A DNA stretch of 64,000 nucleotides from Bacteroidota bacterium (GTDB lineage Bacteria; Bacteroidota; Bacteroidia; Bacteroidales; Lentimicrobiaceae): the NCBI GenBank assembly GCA_009773455.1, contig WSXU01000001.1, positions 250,073 to 314,072 on the forward strand, written 5' to 3'. Below are positions 56,461-64,000 of the stretch, one piece after another. The notes beneath the pieces are model-generated. The model searched no databases and was not told the DNA's origin. It saw only the letters and a program-made list of their open reading frames with translations. The translations under genes and the position numbers were made by a program. Within the stretch, counting starts at the first letter, position 1. Each line of letters starts with the position of its first letter.

Positions 56461-58098
56461 ATGAAAAAAATGACCAAAACTTGTTCCATTCCGTTAATAC
56501 TTGGCCTGATTATTATTTCCGTGGCCGCCCGTAGTCAGAATTATACGGAAATCGGGACAGGTACCACCCAGAACACAATGCCGGTTTATTCCTATTGGAA
56601 TTACTCATGGAGTTCACTGATCTACAACCACAATGAGCTGGGTGCCGCAAAAACCATCACTGCCATCGGACTGGACTGTATCAATGGCCCAAAAACGGTG
56701 ACAAACCAGAAAATCTATGCAAAGCTAAGCTCCGCTGAAATATTTGCAAGTGCTGCCTACGAAGACCCGCTTAACAATGGCTATGTACTTGTTTATGAAG
56801 GCGATCTGACTTTTCAGACCGGATGGAATGAGATTCAGTTAACAACACCCATTGTTTACGACGGAATACAGAACATCGTTTTCCATTGGGAAAACCGCTG
56901 GGGATCCACCTATGGCCCGATATTCAATTCTACATTATCATCCATCAACAACAACAAAAACTGCGGAAGCGATGCAGGTTTCCCGGGGGCAGGAAGTTCG
57001 GGTTACCTGAACCCTTATCCCGGCTCCCTTACCAACACCCGATTCTATTACCAGTCCTCAGGCCCGGCTACCCCAAACAATCCGGATCCGGCCGATAATA
57101 GCAAACGGATCTCTGTTGATACCGATCTGCACTGGGAACTCGGTTCAAATACCACTACCTGCGACCTGTATTTCGGAACTGATCCGGCCAATCTTGCAAT
57201 GATCGGAAACAACCTCCCGGCCATACAGGGAACCAATTCATTTCATATCGATGGTCTTCTGGTAGATTCAACCATGCATTACTGGAAGGTTATCGCCAAA
57301 AACGGAAACCAGCAGGAGTCCTCCCCGGTATGGTCGTTCAAAACTGAGGTTGTAATAGATGAATTCCCCTACTTCCAGGGGTTTGAGGATTCCACGGTGT
57401 TTAATTCCTGGCCGGTTGAAAGCGCCTGGGTGACCATACCGGAATACTCCTGGTATGAAATGGATACCCTTTCCTTTTCAGGGAACCTGTGTGCCAAATC
57501 CTTCTTCCTGAACAGCAACATCCAGGCAATATTACAGTCACCCAAGGTGCTGCTTCCGCATAACTGCCTGATCAGGTTCAACTGGGCCAATATGGATCCC
57601 ATGCGGGTTGCGGGATATGATACCACTTATTTTGAAGTCAGCACCAACGGGGGGCAAACCTGGTCGACCCTTGATTATTTATCGCCTCAATCGCCAACGG
57701 ACTATATCGAAAGAACTCATAGCCTGGATGCTTATGCAGGAAATAATTTCTTCTTCCGCTTCCGTTACCGGACAACCAACAACTCAAATTCACATTCAGT
57801 TTTCCTGGATGACATCAGAATTGAAGAGGGGACTGTCGGTTTACCTGAAATAGGTGCCGGAAATGATTTCCGCGTATATCCAAATCCGTCACATGGAAAG
57901 TTTACCCTATCGCTCCCTGCCGGTTTCACCTATCCGGTCTGCCTCGACATTTATGATCTATTGGGTAAACAAATACAGAAAAAGCAAATAACAGGATCCG
58001 GTGAAGTAATTGATGCCTCTGTCCCAGGTTCCGGCGTATACATTCTGATTATTCATGCGGGAAATAAGGAATTCCGGCAAAAACTGATCATCCGGTAA
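56461..58098 (+). CDS. T9SS type A sorted secreted protein with fibronectin/jelly-roll-like domains
   Basis: A 545-residue exported protein. Signal peptide to about residue 26 (AARSQ/N). The N-terminal ~180 residues look like a beta-sandwich with many aromatic and Asn residues. A fibronectin-type region follows (about 205-300; DPADNSKRISVDTDLHWELG and DSTMHYWKVIAKNGNQQESS). Residues about 300-455 resemble a MAM or choice-of-anchor jelly-roll domain ending in SVFLDDIRIEEG. The final ~75 residues are a type A sorting domain (FRVYPNPSHGKFTLSL, GVYILIIHAGNKEFRQKLIIR). No catalytic motif is visible; a binding or adhesin role is inferred. Confidence 0.85.
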   Translation: MKKMTKTCSIPLILGLIIISVAARSQNYTEIGTGTTQNTMPVYSYWNYSWSSLIYNHNELGAAKTITAIGLDCINGPKTVTNQKIYAKLSSAEIFASAAYEDPLNNGYVLVYEGDLTFQTGWNEIQLTTPIVYDGIQNIVFHWENRWGSTYGPIFNSTLSSINNNKNCGSDAGFPGAGSSGYLNPYPGSLTNTRFYYQSSGPATPNNPDPADNSKRISVDTDLHWELGSNTTTCDLYFGTDPANLAMIGNNLPAIQGTNSFHIDGLLVDSTMHYWKVIAKNGNQQESSPVWSFKTEVVIDEFPYFQGFEDSTVFNSWPVESAWVTIPEYSWYEMDTLSFSGNLCAKSFFLNSNIQAILQSPKVLLPHNCLIRFNWANMDPMRVAGYDTTYFEVSTNGGQTWSTLDYLSPQSPTDYIERTHSLDAYAGNNFFFRFRYRTTNNSNSHSVFLDDIRIEEGTVGLPEIGAGNDFRVYPNPSHGKFTLSLPAGFTYPVCLDIYDLLGKQIQKKQITGSGEVIDASVPGSGVYILIIHAGNKEFRQKLIIR

Positions 58099-58128
58099 GA
58101 TTTTGCATTCATAGTGTAGGTTCTCGTC

Positions 58129-58170
58129 TGGAAGGCGGCACTTCATCAGTTGCCGCCTTTCCATTTTCTT
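58129..58170 (+). terminator. Terminator after the T9SS cargo gene
   Basis: TGGAAGGCGGCA (58129-58140) pairs with TGCCGCC(T)TTCCA (58151-58163), with one bulged T and a 10-nt loop, followed by TTTTCTT. Confidence 0.75.
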
Positions 58171-58250
58171 ACTTCCATAAAACAGGGATTTTTATTTGGT
58201 TCTCCCGAAAACTGCATTAAGGAAATAATGATACTTTAGCATGAAAATCT

Positions 58251-58793
58251 ATGATTATGTGTAAATTCAATGTTAAACTCATTCCGGCAACGGCCTATTT
58301 GATTTTCCTGATCCAGGGGTGCAATCCCGACCATTCCCGTTTAATGAATGATACTGAGCTTATTACCGGAATAGATGGGTTCATCAGCGAATGGCACCAG
58401 TCTGCTGCCAATTCTGACCATACAAAATACATCGGTGCCATGGCTGTGGATGGAATCTACATTGGAACAGATGCAACCGAACTATGGACAACGAAAGAAT
58501 TCGGTGAATGGAGCAAACCCTATTTTGACAAAAAAAGAGGCTGGAATCTGGTAAAACTGGACCGCCACATATATCTGGGAGCCGACAAACGGACTGCCTG
58601 GTTTGATGAATTACTGGATACTGGTATGGGGTTGTGCCGGGGCTCTGGTGTAGTGCAGAAAGTCAATGGGAATTGGCAAATCTGCCAGTATGTGCTTTCC
58701 CCCACCATACCAAATGAACTTATTTCACAGGTAAAATCGCTGAAATCAAGCCGGGACAGTATAATTATTAACGCATTGAAATCCAAACCGTAA
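58251..58793 (+). CDS. NTF2-like (SnoaL-type) lipoprotein
   Basis: A 180-residue protein. The N-terminus is hydrophobic and ends in FLIQGC, a lipobox. The remainder reads as a SnoaL_3-type NTF2 fold: ITGIDGFISEWHQSAANSD, YIGAMAVDGIYIGTDATELW, EFGEWSKPYF and GSGVVQKVNGNWQICQYVLS. Similar proteins have no known enzyme activity and may bind a small ligand. It is convergent with the gene at 58803, 9 bp away. Confidence 0.8.
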   Translation: MIMCKFNVKLIPATAYLIFLIQGCNPDHSRLMNDTELITGIDGFISEWHQSAANSDHTKYIGAMAVDGIYIGTDATELWTTKEFGEWSKPYFDKKRGWNLVKLDRHIYLGADKRTAWFDELLDTGMGLCRGSGVVQKVNGNWQICQYVLSPTIPNELISQVKSLKSSRDSIIINALKSKP

Positions 58794-58802
58794 GGGTTAA
58801 CG

Positions 58803-59510
58803 CTATTTCAGCAGTTTCAGATACCTGTTCCTGATGGCGGTGAGCTTTTCTATGGTCAGGTTTTCCCTGTAAATCCTGACCAAATCAGTTATTCCACTGT
58901 TTTCGTAAATAAATGCGCTTGCTGCATCAAAATTCAACAGGCTGGTTTCATATTTAACCTCAATGGTCAGCTCCCTGAATTCATCCCATCCGATATACCG
59001 TGGAATGATGAAATAGCCATGGTGTGGCTGCGACCGGTCAAGAAACATAAGCTCACCGACAGGTTCCAGGTTGAACAGCTTGCTCAGGCTGATTTTAGCC
59101 GACTGGTTGGTAAATGTCTTTACTTTTTTATGCAGTACAAACCCGGCTTCCCTGTAAAACTTCTGCAAAAGTCCGATATGCCCGAATTGCTCAATATTCC
59201 TTAACCTGATGGTACGATGATACTGATCAAAAACATTGATGTAACCGGGTGCTGCATCAAACCCATATTTGAATTTTTTCCGGATTGAAATGGTTGCCCT
59301 GGTTATCTGTTCTATTGAGTAATGCCCTTCAAGCATCAGATAAAGATAGGATGGCTTTAACTCACTGCTGACTTCCCGGTAATAGCCCATAAAAGGATCT
59401 ACGGCTTCCAGTACGCAGGTTCCCGGAACAATTGATTCATCATTGACACAGGAGAGTGGTTCCTCCTTTAATAATCCACCGAACTTTTCAACAATCAACG
59501 TCTGTTCCAT
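58803..59510 (-). CDS. Conserved-looking protein of unknown function
   Basis: About 235 residues from MEQTLIVEKF (59510); an upstream frame adds 23 residues of doubtful composition. I do not recognise the family. It appears soluble. Notable blocks are VPGTCVLEAVDPFMGYY, PSYLYLMLEGHYSIEQITRA, NVFDQYHRTIRLRNIEQFG and PRYIGWDEFRELTIEVKYE. The SIEQITRATISIRKKF block recalls a short DNA- or lipid-binding helix pair but this is not firm. No signal peptide. The codon usage looks native. Confidence 0.72.
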   Translation of the reverse strand: MEQTLIVEKFGGLLKEEPLSCVNDESIVPGTCVLEAVDPFMGYYREVSSELKPSYLYLMLEGHYSIEQITRATISIRKKFKYGFDAAPGYINVFDQYHRTIRLRNIEQFGHIGLLQKFYREAGFVLHKKVKTFTNQSAKISLSKLFNLEPVGELMFLDRSQPHHGYFIIPRYIGWDEFRELTIEVKYETSLLNFDAASAFIYENSGITDLVRIYRENLTIEKLTAIRNRYLKLLK

Positions 59511-59680
59511 AAACTCTCTGGTTTTGATGATCTGGTTAAATATACAACCATTCTTCAGTTTTTGCAAGTAAACGGGCATATTTATGGAATAAATGCAGGA
59601 TGGTCCGGCAAGATATTCTATCGATGAAGAATCATAATGACAGAGGAAAAATTATGGTAAAGCAAACTGACCCGGAGTTA

Positions 59681-60523
59681 TTACAGATTTGCAAACTTCT
59701 GCATAAAGGGATCAATATATGTCCTGGAAACAGGTATATGCATCGTATCCGGCACGTCAAGTTCAAGCAGTAATCCGTCCTTTTCGCGACGGATCAGCAT
59801 TACTTTTTCACTGTTTACGATAAATGACCTGTGGCAGCGCACCATCACAGATCCTGAGAGATCCACGGCAATTTTTTTAAGGTTATTTCTTAAGAGCAAC
59901 CTCGCCGGTCTGCCGTTATCAAGATAATGAATATACACATAATTGTCGGCTGCTTCGAGATACAGGAGGTGGTTGGTCTTCACCGAGAAGCGCATCACTC
60001 CCCTTTCATCGTTAAAGTGAATCATTCCCTGTCGTGAATCCACGGGGATTTCACTGCCCATCATCTCGAGTTTCTTCTTGTTTTCGGCCCAGGAGAAATA
60101 AAGCCACAATACCGAGTAGGGCAGCAAAAGCACCAGGGCTGTGTTCTGAACGGATGTTACCAGCAGGTCGGGGAAAAACCTTGAGTCGTGAAGAATCAGT
60201 ATCTGATACAATGTATAAAAAAGCCCCATAAAGAAGACCTCGGCCAGAACCCACACCAGGTAATGCCAGAGCCTGATGGTCAGCCTGCGGCTGCTGTGGA
60301 ACATGATGATCCGGCTGATGACAACCACCAGAACACCGGTCAGAATAATGATGCTTGAATAAAGCAGCAGTGTCCATCGTGTAACACTGAACCAGACCTC
60401 TACGCCAAAAGGAGCATAAACATTGATGAAAACAAGGGCAAAAGCAGCCGTGAGCAGGATCAGCCTGAGGATGTTCTTCTTGGTAAGAAGATATGCAGGA
60501 ATTTGTCGTTGAAGGTCAAACAT
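59681..60523 (-). CDS. LytTR-type DNA-binding regulator with N-terminal membrane domain
   Basis: About 280 residues from MFDLQRQIP (60523). Four membrane helices (about residues 18-36, 46-68, 84-106, 118-146) are followed by a LytTR domain (about 185-280) with LYLEAADNYVYIHYLDNGRP, MVRCHRSFIVN and IPVSRTYIDPF. There is no receiver domain, so the membrane part probably senses the signal directly. Such proteins are common one-component regulators in this phylum. Target unknown; the hydrolase gene at 60732 is divergent. Confidence 0.88.
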   Translation of the reverse strand: MFDLQRQIPAYLLTKKNILRLILLTAAFALVFINVYAPFGVEVWFSVTRWTLLLYSSIIILTGVLVVVISRIIMFHSSRRLTIRLWHYLVWVLAEVFFMGLFYTLYQILILHDSRFFPDLLVTSVQNTALVLLLPYSVLWLYFSWAENKKKLEMMGSEIPVDSRQGMIHFNDERGVMRFSVKTNHLLYLEAADNYVYIHYLDNGRPARLLLRNNLKKIAVDLSGSVMVRCHRSFIVNSEKVMLIRREKDGLLLELDVPDTMHIPVSRTYIDPFMQKFANL

Positions 60524-60731
60524 ACCGGGCAGATTGCCTGTACAAAAGTAATATAAAAAAAGCCGCATTGGGAATTTCAAAACCAACCTGCAAATTACTC
60601 CGGCTTTTTCACCCCATAATACCGGTTTTCACCCCGGGATAAGGCCTGAAAGCCCATTGGCAATGCATAAAACCCATTTTTTTGATTCAGGTACTGAACT
60701 GGTGTTCCTTTGCATATAAAACCATCACAAC

Positions 60732-61880
60732 ATGAAATATACAGAGTCTTTCGATATATTAAAAAAAGCCTTTGCAGGCCTGCCGGTTTATGCTGGCGGA
60801 CCAGAGCCGGTGTGCAGAATCCGGCATTTCCCTTTCAGTTCGAAACCGGAAATATTTAATGTACAGGCTCCCGATACGGAAACGCTCAGCTGTAACCTTG
60901 ACATACCAGGGGATTCCATTGCCCGGAAGAACAGTGAATTTACATACCCCGTATTCGTTCCTGCAGGAAAAGAGAAATTCGCACGGGCAATTATTCTGCT
61001 GCATGGGCTGAATGAAAGAAGCTGGATCAAATACCTGCCATGGGCCCAGAGGCTGGCCGACAGACTTCAACGGCCGGTAATACTTTTCCCCATTTCATTT
61101 CACATGAACCGCTCACCCGAAGAGTGGAGCAATCCCAGGCTGATGTCGGCGCTGCTCAAGGAAACCCGGCTTCGCTCCGGGCGTAACCGCTCTGCAACAT
61201 TTGCCAACCTGGCCCTGAGTCTGAGGTTAAGTGCTCAACCCTCAAGGTTTTTTACTTCAGGCATTCAAAGCGTGGAAGACCTCAGGCAATTGATCACTTC
61301 CATCCGGAATGGCGAACACCCTCTTTTTGAAAAGGGCACAACGACCGGCTTCTTCGCCTATTCCATAGGGGCATTTCTGGCCCAGATCATGATGCTCACC
61401 TACGGGGAGACCCTCCTTTCTGACTCACGTTTGTTTATCCTGTGTGGGGGTGCACCTTTCAACCGTATGAACGGGGTGTCAAAACTGATTATGGATGAGG
61501 AGGCTTTTTACAGACTTAAGTTTTACTACCTGCGCCAGTTTGACCGTGAGATTAAAAGCAAAAGAAGCTTTTTTCAGTTATCCGGTAAACAACCTGTTGC
61601 CATGGCATTCCGTTCCATGCTCGATGCCGGAAACCTGAGGGAATGGCGCAACAATCGTTTTACCATGATGAAGCAAAGGATTCAGGCCATCGGAATGAAG
61701 AATGACAGCATCATTCCTCCGGAGGGTGTCGGTGAAATCTTTGATTCCGGACAAATCACCGTAATAGATTACCCATCAGGTTACACCCATGAGAATCCTT
61801 TCCCCCTGAATGAAAACCATGAGATAACAGATTCGAGTTTTGAAATGGTTTTCGGCAAAGCTGTAGCCTTTCTCAAATAA
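60732..61880 (+). CDS. Alpha/beta hydrolase-like protein (DUF6051 type)
   Basis: A 382-residue cytoplasmic protein. ARAIILLHGLNERSWIKYLPWAQRLA is a typical alpha/beta hydrolase opening with the oxyanion strand. TTGFFAYSIGAFLAQIM contains the nucleophile elbow (Y-S-I-G). NDSIIPPEGVGEIF near residue 320 provides the likely acid, and a late His lies in SGYTHENPF. The mixture fits the DUF6051 family from this phylum, as I recall it. Reaction and substrate unknown. Confidence 0.72.
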   Translation: MKYTESFDILKKAFAGLPVYAGGPEPVCRIRHFPFSSKPEIFNVQAPDTETLSCNLDIPGDSIARKNSEFTYPVFVPAGKEKFARAIILLHGLNERSWIKYLPWAQRLADRLQRPVILFPISFHMNRSPEEWSNPRLMSALLKETRLRSGRNRSATFANLALSLRLSAQPSRFFTSGIQSVEDLRQLITSIRNGEHPLFEKGTTTGFFAYSIGAFLAQIMMLTYGETLLSDSRLFILCGGAPFNRMNGVSKLIMDEEAFYRLKFYYLRQFDREIKSKRSFFQLSGKQPVAMAFRSMLDAGNLREWRNNRFTMMKQRIQAIGMKNDSIIPPEGVGEIFDSGQITVIDYPSGYTHENPFPLNENHEITDSSFEMVFGKAVAFLK

Positions 61881-61973
61881 TCCGTCTCAGATACAGGTAC
61901 TCCTTCCCCAGCCTCCATTATCAAAAGCTTCTCATGCAATAGGGTCAGCTATTACCAACCATATTCATCACCC

Positions 61974-63701
61974 TCAAGCCTCCATCCAGGCCTGAATTTC
62001 ATCGAGTTTTAAAGCCGGAATCTCAAGTTTAAGTTTTTTGCGCAAACCACCCAAATCGTTGAGCAGTTTATTGGGGTTGGCCGCTTTTAGCTCGGCAACT
62101 GTTTTGAATCCATACTTCCTCAGGGCGGGAACCCATGCCTCCGGAACACCTATGGCAACAAAGGCTTCGTCAGGATCTCCGGCAGGTGTGGCTTTTTTTT
62201 CAGGCCGCATCTGCGGGAAGAAAAGCACATCCTGAATCGAAGGCTGGTTGGTCATAAACATCGTAAGCCGATCGATACCTATGCCCATGCCCGAGCAGGT
62301 GGGCATGCCATACTCCAGTGCACGCACAAAGTCCATATCTATAAACATGGCTTCATCGTCTCCTTTCTTCGAGAGATTCAGCTGTTCCTGGAAACGGCCA
62401 AGCTGATCGATCGGGTCGTTGAGCTCTGAATAGGCATTACACAACTCTTTGCCATTGACAAACAATTCGAAACGCTCGGTCAGTTCCGGATTGGAACGGT
62501 GTCGCTTGCAGAGCGGCGACATCTCAATCGGGTAATCCATGATAAAGGTCGGCTGTATGAGATGCTCTTCGCACTTCTCACCAAAAATGGCATCGATCAG
62601 TTTACCTGTACCCATACTCGGATCGGTCTCAATGCCAAGCTGTTTGCAAAATACCCTCAACTCTTTCTCTGATTTACCGGCAATATCCACACCTGCATAC
62701 AGTTTGATTGCATCAGTCATGGTAAGCCTGAGGAAAGGCTTTTTGAAGTCTATTTCACGATCCCCTACCTGAAGGGCTGTCCTTTTATGCAATCCTAAAG
62801 CTACCCGTTCAAGCATCTCCTCCACAAATTCCATCATCCAGAAATAATCCTTATAGGCTACGTAGATTTCAAGCACCGTAAATTCAGGGTTATGGGTGCG
62901 GTCCATGCCTTCGTTGCGGAAATCCTTGGCAAATTCATACACACCATCAAAACCTCCCACAATCAGTTTCTTAAGATACAACTCGTTGGCTATGCGCAGG
63001 TAAAGCGGCATGTCGAGCGCATTGTGGTGGGTGATAAACGGCCGTGCTGCTGCTCCGCCGGGAATGGGTTGAAGGATGGGTGTTTCTACTTCGAGATAGC
63101 CTTTTGAATTGAAGAATTCACGCATGTTGTTGATAATCTGACTGCGCCTGATGAAAATATCGCGCACTTCAGGATTAACGATGAGATCAACATAACGCTG
63201 ACGATAACGGGCTTCCGGATCGCTGAAAGCATCAAATACCTGATCATCCTTTTCCTTCACCACAGGCAGTACCCTCAAGGATTTGCTCAGTAGTTTCAAC
63301 GATTTTACATGGATGGATATTTCACCCATCTGGGTAATAAATACAAACCCGGTAATACCAATGATGTCACCAATATCGAGCAGTCTTTTGAAAACTGTAT
63401 TATAGAGGGTTTTATCCTCGCCTGCGCAGATATCATCGCGTTTGATGTAGAGCTGAATGCGGCCTGAAGAATCCTGGAGATCAACAAAGGAGGCGGCACC
63501 CATGATACGGCGGGTCATAATCCGCCCGGCAAGGCTGACTTCCTGGTATAGGTTATGATTGTCCGGAAAATTCCGGTGAATTTCGGAAGTAGAAACATTC
63601 ACTTCGAAAGCTTCGGCCGGGTAGGCATTGATCCCGAGATTCCCGAGTTCTTTAAGTGATTCCCTGCGGATGGCTTCCTGTTCGCTGAGGTCCTGTAACA
63701 T
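61974..63701 (-). CDS. lysS: Lysyl-tRNA synthetase, class II
   Basis: A 575-residue enzyme. The N-terminal OB fold (about 55-150; [23 protein letters not shown]) binds the anticodon. The catalytic core has motif 1 near [21 protein letters not shown], motif 2 [18 protein letters not shown] and motif 3 [14 protein letters not shown] ~60-residue C-terminal extension (from about 515, [17 protein letters not shown]...) resembles the helical tail of other Bacteroidota LysS proteins and is absent from E. coli LysS. Cytoplasmic, charges tRNA-Lys. A -7 box lies directly upstream. Confidence 0.97.
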   Translation of the reverse strand: MLQDLSEQEAIRRESLKELGNLGINAYPAEAFEVNVSTSEIHRNFPDNHNLYQEVSLAGRIMTRRIMGAASFVDLQDSSGRIQLYIKRDDICAGEDKTLYNTVFKRLLDIGDIIGITGFVFITQMGEISIHVKSLKLLSKSLRVLPVVKEKDDQVFDAFSDPEARYRQRYVDLIVNPEVRDIFIRRSQIINNMREFFNSKGYLEVETPILQPIPGGAAARPFITHHNALDMPLYLRIANELYLKKLIVGGFDGVYEFAKDFRNEGMDRTHNPEFTVLEIYVAYKDYFWMMEFVEEMLERVALGLHKRTALQVGDREIDFKKPFLRLTMTDAIKLYAGVDIAGKSEKELRVFCKQLGIETDPSMGTGKLIDAIFGEKCEEHLIQPTFIMDYPIEMSPLCKRHRSNPELTERFELFVNGKELCNAYSELNDPIDQLGRFQEQLNLSKKGDDEAMFIDMDFVRALEYGMPTCSGMGIGIDRLTMFMTNQPSIQDVLFFPQMRPEKKATPAGDPDEAFVAIGVPEAWVPALRKYGFKTVAELKAANPNKLLNDLGGLRKKLKLEIPALKLDEIQAWMEA

Positions 63702-63717
63702 AAAATGAAATTTTCGG

Positions 63718-63725
63718 CAAAGATA
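63718..63725 (-). promoter_or_regulatory. -7 box of the lysS promoter
   Basis: TATCTTTG on the minus strand matches TANNTTTG, 16 bp before the lysS start codon. No -33 TTG is evident at the usual distance, so the element is tentative. Confidence 0.45.
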
Positions 63726-63839
63726 TGGATTTTGGCTTTAGAGCGGGGAATGGGGATATACCGCCATACAGAACATCGTTCGGAAAATGATTTGCATTAA
63801 ATCAGGATGTATCCGGAAAACTGACCGGTGTTTCATCTG

Positions 63840-64000
63840 CTATGCCAGCAACTCCTGCAATACTTTCAGTGATTTCAGTTCTCCCATTTCAGGAAGATGC
63901 AGGCGGTAATAGTCGAGCAGACGGTCGAGCAATTCATCGCGTACCTTCCTGTTGATCTGGAAATCCTTCAGATCAGGATAATCCATCAATTGAAGCTGTT
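63840..64000 (-). CDS. recO: C-terminal end of DNA repair protein RecO (partial)
   Basis: The last 53 codons of a minus-strand gene that continues past the window edge. The peptide has MDYPDLKDFQIN, then DELLDRLLDYYRLHLPEMG and the end SLKVLQELLA. The helix with YYRLHLPxxGELKSLxVL is typical of the RecO C-terminus in this phylum. RecO anneals SSB-coated single strands and loads RecA with RecR. Only the end is visible, so the call rests on this motif. Confidence 0.72.
   Translation of the reverse strand, partial: QLQLMDYPDLKDFQINRKVRDELLDRLLDYYRLHLPEMGELKSLKVLQELLA

Noticed and set aside
61974-63701. C-terminal extension of LysS as a novel fusion
   Set aside because: As far as I recall such a tail is usual for LysS in this phylum, so it is not reported as a finding.

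Overview
The window is from a Bacteroidota genome, probably class Bacteroidia. Evidence: type IX secretion (T9SS) cargo of both sorting types (PKD protein with a gliding-motility C-terminal domain beside PorP/SprF; two proteins with type A tails), the phylum-specific promoter form TTTG-N18-20-TANNTTTG at several genes, weak Shine-Dalgarno sites, and a close homologue of Porphyromonas peptidylarginine deiminase. It looks like a chromosome: era, der, lysS, an initiator tRNA and the end of recO are present.

Layout. 1-6.3 kb: 3' part of a giant PKD-repeat surface protein plus PorP/SprF. 6.3-10.9 kb: AT-rich accessory island, all genes on the minus strand. It holds a two-TM beta-barrel protein of the Cap15/S-2TMbeta type overlapping or abutting a 2H phosphoesterase, two orphan genes, and two ~200 bp direct repeats that each precede a minus-strand transcript, followed by hairpin-rich repeats. 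10.9-14.1 kb: era, tRNA-fMet, der, an Hsp15-like S4 protein. 14.8-21.2 kb: DUF5916 outer-membrane protein and an acetate-type uptake operon (DUF485, SSS symporter, porin), divergent from a Crp/Fnr regulator. 22-26.7 kb: metallophosphoesterase, a Cache-PAS-PAS-CBS-DUF294 signalling protein, DUF1304.

27.1-35.9 kb is a coherent regulon: a near-consensus sigma-54 promoter with two upstream palindromes drives a PstS-like/lipoyl-domain fusion, a HybA-like four-cluster ferredoxin, a HybB/NrfD-like membrane subunit and a second membrane-anchored GcvH-like protein. Next come a histidine kinase with c-type haem motifs in its periplasmic sensor, an NtrC-type sigma-54 activator, and an archaemetzincin. 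The simplest reading is a redox- or ligand-sensing circuit that controls a membrane electron-transfer complex lacking a recognisable catalytic subunit.

36-49.5 kb: secreted peptidylarginine deiminase with T9SS tail, DUF2202 lipoprotein, Omp85-like barrel, UMF1/Atg22-type MFS transporter, M3 dipeptidase lipoprotein, SulP transporter, PAS histidine kinase. 49.9-64 kb: large hybrid kinase, class C beta-lactamase-like hydrolase, membrane AraC regulator, T9SS cargo protein, NTF2-like lipoprotein, an unknown protein, LytTR regulator, alpha/beta hydrolase, lysS, and the 3' end of recO.

Most notable: the cyclase-less 2TM-beta-barrel/2H phosphoesterase pair (candidate nucleotide-signalling defence module), the cassette-like repeats around it, and the sigma-54/haem-kinase/lipoyl electron-transfer cluster. 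All family calls come from reading motifs by eye; no database search was run.
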